Of a stretch of 64,000 bases of DNA, positions 31,039 to 41,605 are shown piece after piece; within the stretch, counting starts at the first letter, position 1, and each line of letters starts with the position of its first letter. The notes beneath the pieces were generated by a model. The model was not told the origin of the DNA, searched no databases, and saw only the letters and a program-made list of their open reading frames with translations. The position numbers were made by a program, and so were the translations under genes. The stretch comes from Cherax quadricarinatus (Eukaryota; Arthropoda; Malacostraca; Decapoda; Parastacidae): the NCBI RefSeq assembly GCF_038502225.1, contig NW_027196427.1:1-64000 (forward strand). Reading direction: 5' to 3'.

Positions 31039-31709
31039 ACTAGACGATGCATGTGCTGACTAGACGATGTATGTGCTGACTAGACGATGCGTGTGCTGAC
31101 TAGACGATGCATGTGCTGACTAGACGATGCGTGTGCTGACTAGACGATGCATGTGCTGACTGGACGATGCATGTGCTGACTAGACGATGCGTGTGCTGAC
31201 TAGACGATGCGTGTGCTGACTAGACGATGCTTGTGCTGACTAGACGATGCATGTGCTGACTAGACGATGCATGTGCTGACTAGACGATGCATGTGCTGAC
31301 TAGACGATGCGTGTGCTGACTAGACGATGCGCGTGCTGACTAGACGATTCATATGCTGACTAGACGATGCATGTGCTGACTAGAAGATGTATGTGTTGCC
31401 CAGACAATGCATGTACTGACTAGACGATGCGTGTGCTGACTAGACGATGCGTGTGCTGATAGACGATGCATGTGCTGACTAGACGATGCATGTGCTGACT
31501 AGACGATGCGTGTGCTGACTAGACGATTCATGCGCTGACTAGATGCATGGGCTGACTAGACGATTCATGTGCTGACTAGACGATTCATGTGCTGACTAGA
31601 CGATGCATTTGCTGACTAGACGATGCATGTGCTGACTAGACAATGCATGTGCTGACTAGACAATGCATGTGCTTACTAGACGATGCATGTGCTGACTAGA
31701 CGATGCATC
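31039..31709 (+). repeat. 20-bp satellite, right block, ~33 copies
   Basis: The same unit as the left block but dominated by GATGCATGTG and GATGCGTGTG variants instead of GATGTATGTG, and much less uniform, with deletions. Confidence 0.97.
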
Positions 31710-31711
31710 AG

Positions 31712-31775
31712 GCATTACCTGGATAGAGTTCCGGGGGTCAACGCCCCCGCGGCCCGGTCTGTGACCAGGCCTCAG
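31712..31775 (-). repeat. LINE 3' tail fragment closing the satellite
   Basis: The reverse complement matches the end of the LINE at 29723-31037 (GGCCTGGTCACAGACCGGGCC, CCCCCGGAACTCTATCCAGG), in inverted orientation. Confidence 0.85.
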
Positions 31776-33370
31776 TTGAAGATTGATGGCGTCCAGAATT
31801 GTTATATTTTAATCATAAAAAAACACCGTTAAACCCGTAGAAGTCATATAGCACCTATGGAATGGGAGGCACTTGAATTCGATCTAGGAGGAGGATAAGT
31901 CCGGTTCCTCGGATCAATGGCCCCTCGCCAGCATTAAGGCAAAATCTTGCAATAATGTAAAATAATACTATATTATTTCGAGATTAAAATAAGAATGGCA
32001 TCTACACACTACATTAACAACAACAGCATTCTTCTAAGTGCGATACACGAGTTTAGAAATTTTGAAGCCGATTTGATGAGCTTGTCTTCACCTGTGATAG
32101 GAACACAGTTTGAGACTGACCTGTGTAACACTGTGTACCGGACAGTCATGCATGCTAAGTCCCGTGAATCTTACCCAAAATACATTACTCTAGCGTTTCT
32201 TTTTTTTTAAACTTATTGATTAAGGCATCCTAGAGCAAAATGCAAAAATTTGTGAATAAGAAAAGAACACACTATAAAAAGACAATTTTCTTGTTTTCAT
32301 TCTTCTTTCTCGTTTGTATTTTGCATTGAAAATTTCGTATAATCCTTTAAGATAATTTTTTTTATTATCGCTTTTAAAAAAGTGGCACAAAAATTGTCAA
32401 ATTGGGACCTACACAGCCTAAAAATTATAAAAATATTACCTATTAAGACCCACCGTCAGATTCACAATCGACCAGAAACATTCCCTAGTTATCGAGACGA
32501 AAACAATTTATTCCACAGAAGTTGCAAATTGAAATATACACAGCTTAAAGTGAGTTACAAACTGTGTTTTAATAAACCTACCGAAGGTGAAAGTTTAGTT
32601 ATTGAATAAAAATGAATATCAATATTTATTCAATAAAATTGCCAAACTGGATTAATGTCACCCAACAGAAACAGCAACAGTGGTGAGAATTTGTCGCCAG
32701 TCAGATGAGTCAGTCTCCAGTTATGGCACGAATTTCAACGATTTTAATTTCTTGCCATTATATAATATCAACAAATTTGCCTGCATGCACACGTAACTTA
32801 ATAGTTAGTATCCTGACCCTAAGATGCATCAACCGTTAAATAACGAAGTAATTTCGAATAGGTAAACTGAAATTTATTTAAATAAATTCAATGGGAATAA
32901 AAAAAAATGACTATTTTACACATACAATGATTAAATCTGCTCCTACAGACTTGAATTTCATTCTTCGCCGTCGTCGAATTAGGAGGCTCCTTTGTATGAG
33001 CGTTTAAAGCTGCGCCTTTGAGGATTTTGGAAGTTTCCTTACACAGGCGTTGAAATTTTGTGGGTGTGACTGATGTGAGACCTGAGCTGACCTGTATTGT
33101 TGACTGTCCTGCTAACTGTACTTGTGTGTGTGATGATGAATTGTCCTCTGACCTGCTCTTGCCCTTGGCGATGACTGACCTGACCTCTAACAGGGATTTT
33201 CTTGTGATAAGAACATGTACTCTGGACAGCCTTGCGACCTGGACGGACCTGTCATTTAAACTGATCTTTGAAGCGGATTAACCTGTGAGCAGGACTGACC
33301 TGTTGCGTTGACTGGAAGGACGGCGGTGGCCGCGTGGACCAGGAAGCGTGGAGAGTAGTAATCAACTGTG
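31776..33370. other. Ancient repeat units and a SINE-like block; no gene
   Basis: 31830-31940 carries the GATTATACAGCGC/GGTTCCTCGGATCAATGGCCCCTC dispersed repeat also seen near 18.3 and 47.7 kb. 31985-32960 holds degenerate GAAGCCGATC units. 33060-33300 is rich in GACTGACCTG words with no recognisable protein. Confidence 0.5.
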
Positions 33371-34089
33371 GGAGAAAGCAAAAGAGAATTTAATTCATCT
33401 GTACAGAGAATTTTCAAGTTTTTATGTGTGTATTTACCTTTTATGAGTTTAAAGGCTGATTCAAGAGCTCTTGCCCTTGAATCAGCCTCTAATATGTAGA
33501 TTTACTACCAGTATCTCCAGGAATTTTTTATTTCACTTTTACCCTTTAAGTGAAATATTTAAAAGCCTTTTTAAATATCCCCGAAGGGAAACCTTAAGTA
33601 GTTGCCTTACTTTTTCCTTATTGTATTTTTCTTCCCGCAACTTTCCGTTTTTATTTTGCGGCAACAGAAATACACTGCATCTAGTTACCATTTTCCCAGT
33701 ATGAAAATATTTAGTTAGGATAATTCCTCTTGTGTTTGGAAAGCAGGAAACATTACTTAAACTATGTATATAATCTGTCTCCACCTCTTACTGAACCTTA
33801 CTGACCACACATGTTGATGAAATATTTCCTGACGTCTCTGACTCATTTATGTCTTAATCCATCTTGTCTGAGGTTCCTACCTTGTTCACGGCCATGCCTT
33901 GTTCTCAGTCCCTGCCTTGTCCACGGCCATGCCTTGTCCACAGTCCTTTGCCTTGTTCACAGCTTTGTCTTGTCCTCAGTCCTTGCCTTGTCCACGGCCA
34001 TGTCTTGTTCCCAGTCCTTGTCGTGTCCTGGACCCCTTCTCTTTGATTTCCTTAACGAATATTATCTACAGAGGCTGTTCGGTTGATGC
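33371..34089. other. No gene; degenerate ~32-bp repeat at 33887-34035
   Basis: CTTGTCCACGGCCATGCCTTG and CTTGTTC.CAGTCCTTGC alternate about five times. Confidence 0.6.
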
Positions 34090-37000
34090 TTACTTACTAT
34101 ATGTGGTTGGAAGGGTCAATGTAAGCTCCTACCTCTTAACTTGCTGCTTGTCAGAGTCAGCCCCTCCTAGTTTCTAGGGTCATGTCGTACCTGCTTCTAA
34201 GACTATGAATGGAGCGTACCTTCATCATATCCTCACTACGGTCTTTCCAGTTCCTTCCTGAGATCAAAGTTCTTCCTGACATTCCTATGATTCATCTGTC
34301 TTTAACTTCCAGTTATGCCCCTGTGTACCTGTTTCTCGCCTCTTAGTTTATCTCCGTCTTCCCTAACAATTCTCTCTGAGTATTTTTCATGCTCTTATGT
34401 CTAACCTTCTTATTTTCTTTAATGTCATCAAGATCAGTTCCTTGGTATATAGCTTATAGCCCCTCACCTCTGCAGGTGGTCTCGTTGTATACCTCTGCAC
34501 TAGTTTCTTGACATGGTTCGTCAGGTGCAGGGTCATTGCTGGTGCTGCGTACTCCAAGACTGGTCTGTCATGTGTTGCATATAGGGTTTTGAATGTCTCT
34601 TTGTCGAAATTCCTTTGCACTTTCTCTAATTTCTTGACGTGTTTGACCAGGGGTGGGTTCCATACTGGTGCTGCATACTCCAATATGGGCCTGACGTACA
34701 CGGTGTACAGCGTTTGCCAGGTGCTCGTACGCAGCAGCAGTTATCTGGTTGATGTGCACCTCAGGAGATGTGCTCGGTATGATGCTTACCCCAAGATCCT
34801 TTTCCTTGAGTGAGTTTTGCAGCGTTTAACCTCTTAGGCTGTACCCCGTCTGCGGTCTCCTTTGTCCTTCCCCAAACTTCATAACTTTGCACTTGCTGGA
34901 GTTAAGCTCCAGCAGCCATTTGTCAGACCAGGCTTGCAGCCTGTCCAGATCCTCTTGTGGGCTTACTCTATCCTCCTGCGCTTGTATTCTTCTCATTAGT
35001 TTCACATCATCTGCAAACAGGGACACCTCTGACTATCCCATCCGTCATATAATTCACATACAAAAAAAAAAAAAATACAGAACCAGACCTAGGACTGACC
35101 TCGTTGTAGCCCCACTCGACACATGCACCCACTCTGACACCTCGTCACGGACTGATACACATTGTTTCTTTGTCATTTATTGTCTGATCCACTGCAGTAC
35201 TTTCCCTCTTATTCCTGCTTCCTCCTCTTGTGTGGAACTGTTGACTGCCTTTTCACTGTCCAAGAAGGTGCAGTCTACCCATCCCTCTCTCTCCTGCCTT
35301 ACTTCTGTTACGTTGTTGTAGGACTCCAATAGGTTCGTGATGCAGAATTTTCTTTCCCTGAAGCCGTGCTGGGTGTCATGTATTATTCCATTCCGTTCAA
35401 GGTGCTCCACCACTCTTTTCCTGAAAATCTTCTCCACAACTTTACATACATGTCAGCGACACTGGTCTGTAATTTAATGCAGCATGTCTGTCATCTTTCT
35501 TAAAAATCGGGATTACATTTGCTGTCTTCCACACCTAAGGGGGTTACCCTATTTCGATAGACTGATTGAGGATTGTTGTTAGTGGCGCACATAATGAATC
35601 TGCTCCTTCTCTCAGGACCCAGTGAGAATTATCTAGGCCCACCGCCTTCAAGGTATTTAATTCCCCTAGCAATTTCTTCACCTCATCTTTGGTTGTGTGC
35701 AGTGTGTCCAGCACATGCTGGTGCACCCTGCCACCTCGCTTTTCTGGGAGCCTCTCTGTCTCCACTGTGAATACCTCCCCGAATCTTGTTGTTCCCTATG
35801 AGCTCCCTCCTTCCTTCAACCTGAATATCTAATTTTTGACTGTTATTTCCTTCTGATGTGGCTGTACTGACTTTGGGTCAGATTTGGCTTTTGATGCTAT
35901 GTCATTCTCATATTGATGCTTGGCTTCTCCCCTTATTCATGAATATTCATTTCTGGCTCTTTGACTCATCTCCCTGTTTTCCTGGGTCCTTTGCCTTCTA
36001 TTCTCTTTCCATGCTCTTGCACACTTGGCTTTGGTTTCTCTACACCTCTTGGTAAACCTTGGGCTCACTCTGGTCTTCCCATTGTTTCTGTTGCCCTTTG
36101 GTACAAACTTCTCTACTGCCTCCTTGCACTTTGTTGAGAAATGGCATTACCAGCTAAGCTTAATTTATAAATATAAATATAGTGAACACTTAGATGATAA
36201 AAGACAGCAAATCGTCTACACAGCCGCCCCTGCAGACGAGGTCTAGAAGCTGTCGAAACCATCTTTCAACGGGCTGTAAAGATTTATAATTTGTAAGATT
36301 ATAAATTACCCCTATGGGGTGTTATGTCAGCATATTTCATTCATTGATGGCTGACAAAATACATACTTGTTTGGACTCAAAAGTCCACACCTTACTGCCG
36401 ACTATAGGTTGATTACAAACTCCTTGCGACTCAAGTACTGCGCAGTCCCCCGTACTACAAGAAATTCGTAACATACCTTGCTCTTGTAACGTGAGCTATG
36501 GTGTTCTTCACACCTTCGACAGGTATCGGTGACTTGATAGAAGCTGAAGTGTCCTTGGATGTCCACGTCTTCCATTGTCTAGGAAACGCACACTGGTACA
36601 CTATGTTCCACAAGATTTGTCTTTATTGTTCACAATCTTATCACAAGAGAAGCTGATCACACTTCTCTTAAGTGTTTATTGTGTTTTGTGAGACACTTTG
36701 TTCACACTAACGCACAGATCGTTGTTCTTTGTTGGTTATCCTGGCGTCAGTGTCACTCTCAGTGGAGTCAAAAGTAATCTGAAGACGCCACAGCGCCCCA
36801 TGCCGTCACTGCCCCTTGCACAAAAAAAAGCTGACATAGTACTTTTGCTTCCTTGCCACTTCCTCGATGAAGTAAAGCAGAATGTTTGATTCTTGCTGTC
36901 TTAAGCATAGACAACAATGTCCACTATCTTTACTATGGTAATAAAGTAAGAGATGCACTGTCTATTAAAATACACTCTGCAACACTGCAAGGAGCGGCGG

Positions 37001-38333
37001 TCACTTGACCACGTCGCATACTCGTACGGCATCTGTGATCAATTACTCACTGTAGCAGTAAACAAGACGCTTGCCCCTTCTGAGAGGGCTGGGCCCCTCA
37101 GGGCTGAAAGGGGCTGAAGGGGGCTGATACCCCCCTCCTGGAGAAAATTTTTCCACACACTTGGTTGTCACTTGTTCCATCATTTCCCTGTAGCTCACTC
37201 ACCCATTGCACCTCATGTAGAAAATGTCTCATGTATGTATAGTCCCCTTTTTGAAAGACTGGCTTCTCCCGTCCTTCTTGTTCTCCTTTACTCTCCATTG
37301 TTAACTTCACTATGTATTCGAAACTCAAGACTACATGGTCACATGCGCTTTGGGACCGTATGTGTGTGATATCTTCTATGCGATATCTGCTCAAGGTGAA
37401 TACAAGGTCTAGCCTTGCTGGTTCATCTCCTCTCTCTCTCTCTCTGGTTATGTCCTTTACATGTTGGTACATGAAGTTTTCTAGTACTGCCTCCAGCATC
37501 TTGGCTCTCCGTGTTTGGAGCCCCGATGTCTCTCCAGATTCTTCCAGTCTCCTTGTGGTTGAAATCCCCCATGATGAGTAACTTTGCCCTACTCATGTGG
37601 ACCCTTCTGGTAATGTCTGCTAGTGTGTCCATCACTCTGTTGCTCTTGTCATATTCATGTCTTGACCTTCTGCTGTTCGGTGCTACTACCACTTTCAGGC
37701 CCCCAGTATGCAGTGCTCCTATGTAATTATCTGCTACTCCTCTGACTAGTCCGCTCATCTCAAAAGTCCACTGGCTCTTGTTGAGCAGTGCAATATCTCT
37801 TCCTCTGCCCCCATGTCTTTCCTCAGCAACTGGTAACCAGACGGGAAGATCGCATTTCTTACTTCCGTGAGCTTTGTCTGTGTGATTGCTATGATGTCTG
37901 GGGATGCCTCAGTGATTCTTTCCTGGCACTCAATCTGGGGAGGGAGGGGTTGGTGCTGGCTGTGGGTGTGGTAGGCGGGCTTGAATATTATGGTAATTTG
38001 CTAGTCTGATAGTATTAGTGCTGGGAGGGGTGGGGACTGTGGATGTGGAGTGTGACTCCGCTCTTGTTATTGTGTTTGGTTGGTGTGGGGTGGTAAGGGT
38101 TGAGGGAATGCTGTTGGTGGGTGAGTGTGCGGTTGTGTTTGCTGTTCCCTTTGAGAATGTGCTCCGTCTGCCGGTACCTGCCCTGTCCCTAACTCGTACC
38201 TCTAGCACATTCTTACTATCTCTCTCTCTCTCTCTCTCTCAGTTGTTTCCTTTTTTCATGTGTTCAGTCACGGTCGAGGTACACTCGCTGGTAATTTTGG
38301 TAACCCCTTAACAGTGGCTTCCGCTTCAGGATT
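34090..38333 (-). pseudogene. CR1-like LINE copy A, nearly full-length, decayed
   Basis: Right to left: start region KNVLEVRVRDRAGTGR (about 38200), endonuclease IIAITQTKLTEVRNAIFPSGY (about 37870), LLIMGDFNHKET (about 37590) and SACDHVVLSFEYIV (about 37350), linker (about 36100-35850), RT ETERLPEKR...LNTLKAVGLDNSHWVL (about 35750-35600), VEHLERNGIIHDTQHGFRE (about 35410), [14 protein letters not shown] (about 35025) and post-RT LEKVQR (about 34620). A segment around 34500-34700 is duplicated (RPILEYAAPVWNP, then RPVLEYAAPAMTL). There are many frameshifts. A foreign 0.9-kb piece lies at 36140-37090. The 5' end abuts (TG)n. Confidence 0.85.
36140..37090. mobile_element. Unidentified ~0.95-kb insert in LINE copy A
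   Basis: It separates linker and endonuclease parts of one LINE. Near its left part is TGTTATGTCAGC...GGCTGACAAAATA. It has no coding domain. A solo LTR is possible, but ends and duplication are not resolved. Confidence 0.45.
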
Positions 38334-38353
38334 TTGTGTGTGTGTGTGTGTGT

Positions 38354-38391
<38 letters not shown>

Positions 38392-38474
38392 TTGTGTGTG
38401 TGTGTGTGTGTATTTGTGTGTATTTGTGTGTGTGTGTGTGTGTATTTGTGTGTGTGTGTGTGTGTGTGCTCACC
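38334..38474 (+). repeat. (TG)n microsatellite between LINE copies A and B
   Basis: (TG)n with interspersed TATTTG. On the LINE strand it is (CA)n. Confidence 0.98.
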
Positions 38475-38475
38475 T

Positions 38476-38815
38476 AATTGTGGTTGCATGGGTCGAGACT
38501 CAGTTCCTGGCCCCGCCTCTTCACCGACAGCTACTAGGTCCTCTCTCCCCCTGCTCCATGAGCTTTATCATACCTCGTCTTAAAACTATGTATAGTTCCT
38601 GCCTCCACTACATCGCTTGCCAGACTATTCCACTTCCTAACTACTCTATGACTGAAGAAATACTTCCTAACATCCCTTTGACTCATCTGAATCTTCAGCT
38701 TCCAATTGTGACCTCTTGTTTCTGTGTCCCATCTCTGGAACATCCTGTTTCTGTCCACCTTGTCTATTCCATGCAGTATTTTGTATGTCGTTATCATGTC
38801 TCCCCTGACCCTCCT
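38476..38815 (-). pseudogene. CR1-like LINE copy B, 3' fragment
   Basis: The minus-strand frame MITTYKILHGIDKVDRNRMF..., RKYFFSHRVVRKWNSLASDV, SFKTRYDKAHGAG, then the family 3' UTR ending GGTGAG before (CA)n. Confidence 0.9.
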
Positions 38816-38817
38816 GT

Positions 38818-38819
<2 letters not shown>

Positions 38820-38898
<79 letters not shown>
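38820..38898 (+). repeat. (GT)n microsatellite between LINE copies B and C
   Basis: An almost pure GT run ending GCGCGCG TACTCACC. Confidence 0.98.
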
Positions 38899-38899
38899 A

Positions 38900-41428
38900 C
38901 TCACCTAGTTGAGATTGCAGGGGTCGAGTCCGAGCTCCTGGCCCCGCTTCTTCACTGGTCGCTACTAGGTCACACTCCCTGAACCGTGAGCTTTATCATA
39001 CCTATGCTTAAAGCTATGTATGGATCCTGCCTCCACTACATCGCTTCCCAAACTATTCCACTTCCTGACTACTCTGTGGCTGAAGAAATACTTCCTAACA
39101 TCCCTGTGATTCATCTGTGCCTTCAACTTCCAACTGTGTCCCTTTGTTGCTGTGTCCCATCTCTGGAACATCCTTTGTCCACCAAGTCAGTTCCTCTCAG
39201 TATTTTATATGCCGTTATCATGTCCCCCCTATCTCTCCTGTTCTCCAGTGTCGTCAGGTCGATTTCCCTTAACCTCTTCTCGAAGGACATACCCCTTAGC
39301 TCTGGGACTAATCTTGTTGCGAACCTTTGCACTTTCTCTAGTTTCTTTACGTGCTTGGCTAGGTGTGGGTTCCAAACTGGTGCCACATGCTCCAACATGG
39401 GCCTGACGTACACGGTGTACAGGGTCCTGAATGATTCCTTAAGATGTTGGAATGCTGTTCTGAGGTTTGCTAGACGCCCAAATGCTGCAGCAGTTATTTG
39501 GCTGTGCGCTTCAGGAGATGTGCCTGGTGTTATACTCACCCCAAGATCTTTTTCCTTGAGTGAGGTTTGTAGTCTCTGGCCTCCTAGACTGTACTCCATC
39601 TGCGGTCTTCTTTGCCCTTCCCCAATCTTCATGACTTTGTACTTGGTGGGGTTTAACTCCAAAAGCCAATTGCTGGACCAGGTCTGCAGCCTGTCCAGAT
39701 CCCTTTATAGTTCTGCCTGGTCTTCGATCGAATGAATTCTTCTCATCAACTTCACGTCAGCTGCAAACAGGGACACTTCGGAGTCTATTCCTTCCGTCAT
39801 ATCGTCCACAAATACCAGAAACAGCACTGGTCCTAGGACTGACCCCTGTGGGACCCTGCTGGTCACAGGCGCTCACTCTGACACCTCGCCACGTACTATG
39901 ACTTGCTGCTGTCTTCCTGACAAGTATTCCCTGATCCATTGTAGTGCCTTCCCTGTTATCCCTGATTGGTCCTCCAGTTTTTGCACTCTTGTGTGGAACT
40001 GTGTCAAGCGCCTTCTTGCAGTCCAAGAAAATTCAATCCACCCACCCCTCTCTCTCCTGTCTAACTGCTTTCACCCTGTCATAGAACTCCAGTAGGTTTG
40101 TGACACAGGATTTCCCGTCCCTGAAACCATGTTGGCTGCTGTTGATGAGATCATTCCTTTCTAGGTGTTCAACCACTCTTCTCTTGATAATCTTCTCCAT
40201 GACTTTACATACTATACATGTCAGTGACACTGGTCTGTAGTTTAGTGCTTCATGTCTGTCGTCTTTTTTGAAGATGGGGACTACATTTGCTGTCTTCCAT
40301 GCCTCAGGCAATCTCCCTGTTTCGATAGATGTATTGAATATTGTTGTTAGGGGTACACATAGTGCCTCTGCTCCCTCTTTCAGGATCCATGGAGAGATGT
40401 TATCCGGCCCCATTGCCTTTGAGGTATCTAGCTCACTCAAAAGCCTCTTTACTTCTTCAGTTGTGTGTACTGTGTCCAGCACTTGGTGGTGTACCCCGCC
40501 TCTCCGTATTTCTGGAGCCCCTTCTGTCTTCTCTGTGAACAATTCTTTGAATCTCTTGTTGAGTTCCTCACATACTTCACGGTCATTTCTTGTTGTCTCT
40601 CCTCCTTCCTTCCTTAGCCTGATGACCTGGTCCTTGACTGTTGTTTTCCTCCTGTTGTGGCTGTATAACAGCTTCTGGTCAGATTTGACTTTCGCTGCTA
40701 TGTCGTTTTCATATTGTCGTTGGGCCTCCCTTCTTATCTGTGCATATTCATTTCTGGCTCTACGACTGCTCTCCTTATTCTCCTGGGTCCTTTGCCTTCT
40801 ATACTTCTTCCATTCCCTAGCACACTTGGTTTTTGCCTCCCTGCACCTTTGGGTGAACCATGGGCTCATCCTAGCTTTTTCATTATTTTTGTTACCCTTG
40901 GGTACAAACCTCTCCTCAGCCTCCTTGCATATTGTTGTTACACATTCCATCATCTCATTAACTGACTTCCCTGCCAGTTCTCTGTCCCACTGAAGCCGGT
41001 TCAGGAAGTTCCTCATTACCGTGTTCTCTTTCTTGTAGTTTGGCTTCATTCGGTCTGGCGTTCCTGCTTCCCCCTCCACTTGTAGCTCTACTGTGTATTC
41101 GAAGCTTAAAAACCACATGATCGCTGGCCCCAAGGGGTTTTTCATATGTGATGTTCTCAAAATCTGCACTACTCAATTCATCCTCTTTTCTCTCTCTTGT
41201 AGTGTCCGTTACGTGTTGGTACATGAAGTTTTCCAGTACCACCTCCATCATCTTAGCCCTCCATGTATCTTGGCCCCCATGTGGCTCCAAGTTCTCCCAA
41301 TCAATTTCTTTGTGGTTAAAGTCGCCCATGATCAGGAGCTTTGCCCTGCATGCATGAGCTCTTCCGGCCACTACAGCCAGTGTGTCAACCATCGCTCTAT
41401 TGCTCTCATCATACTCTTGGCCTCCTCC
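38900..41428 (-). pseudogene. CR1-like LINE copy C
   Basis: The endonuclease C-terminal half (LLIMGDFNHKEIDWENLEPH near 41340, PLGASDHVVFK near 41130) is followed by a 378-codon open frame at 41169-40033 with NVVPIFKKDDRHEALNYRPV, SLTCIVCKVMEKIIKRRVVE and DLINSSQHGFRDGKSCVTNL. A broken section 40026-39757 holds DCKKALDTVPHK and the active-site area ([17 protein letters not shown]). Last is a 179-codon frame 39662-39123 with the thumb and LEKVQRFATRLVPELRG. It is 5' truncated at (TG)n. Its 3' UTR ends in (CA)n. Confidence 0.9.
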
Positions 41429-41429
41429 T

Positions 41430-41439
41430 GTTCTGTGTA

Positions 41440-41470
<31 letters not shown>

Positions 41471-41472
41471 AT
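41430..41472 (+). repeat. (GT)n between LINE copy C and a tail fragment
   Basis: TGTGTATGTGCG then (TG)n and TATACTCACC. Confidence 0.95.
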
Positions 41473-41588
41473 ACTCACCTAGTTGAGGTTACAGGGGTCA
41501 AGGAAAAGCGCCTGGCCCCGCGTCTTTACTGGTTGCTACTAGGTCACTCTCCTTGAACCGTGAGCTTTATCATACCTCTGCTTTAAGC
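41473..41588 (-). repeat. CR1-like LINE 3' UTR fragment
   Basis: A very short copy of the same 3' UTR (CTCACCTAGTTGAGG..., GTGAGCTTTATCATACCTC on the plus strand), bounded by (GT)n on both sides. Confidence 0.85.
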
Positions 41589-41605
41589 TGTGTGTGTGTG
41601 TGTGT
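41589..41605 (+). repeat. (GT)n between tail fragment and LINE copy D
   Basis: A short GT run followed by ACTCACCTATTTG, which is itself repeated (41606 and 41619). Confidence 0.9.

Larger units (their letters stand above)
22381..33000 (+). repeat. Ancient degenerate repeat region (GAAGCCGATCAGA family), interrupted
   Basis: Blocks of the form GAAAATTTGAAGCCGATCAGAtGAgTCATTCT recur at about 22540, 25136, 25352, 25676, 26118, 27462, 27692, 28275, 28690, 32055 and 32690. A second block GGCAAACTGGCACC-TACAGC-CAAATT recurs at about 22672, 25300, 27645, 32395 and 32645. A third, TTAAATCTGCT, recurs at about 29100 and 32930. The order of blocks is kept and spacing is 216 and 230 bp for two neighbouring pairs. 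The units are very diverged and separated by younger minisatellites, SINEs and LINE tails. Confidence 0.55.

Noticed and set aside
33060..33281. Cys-containing 73-residue peptide
   Set aside because: Short, built on GACTGACCTG words, with no recognised fold and no supporting flanks.
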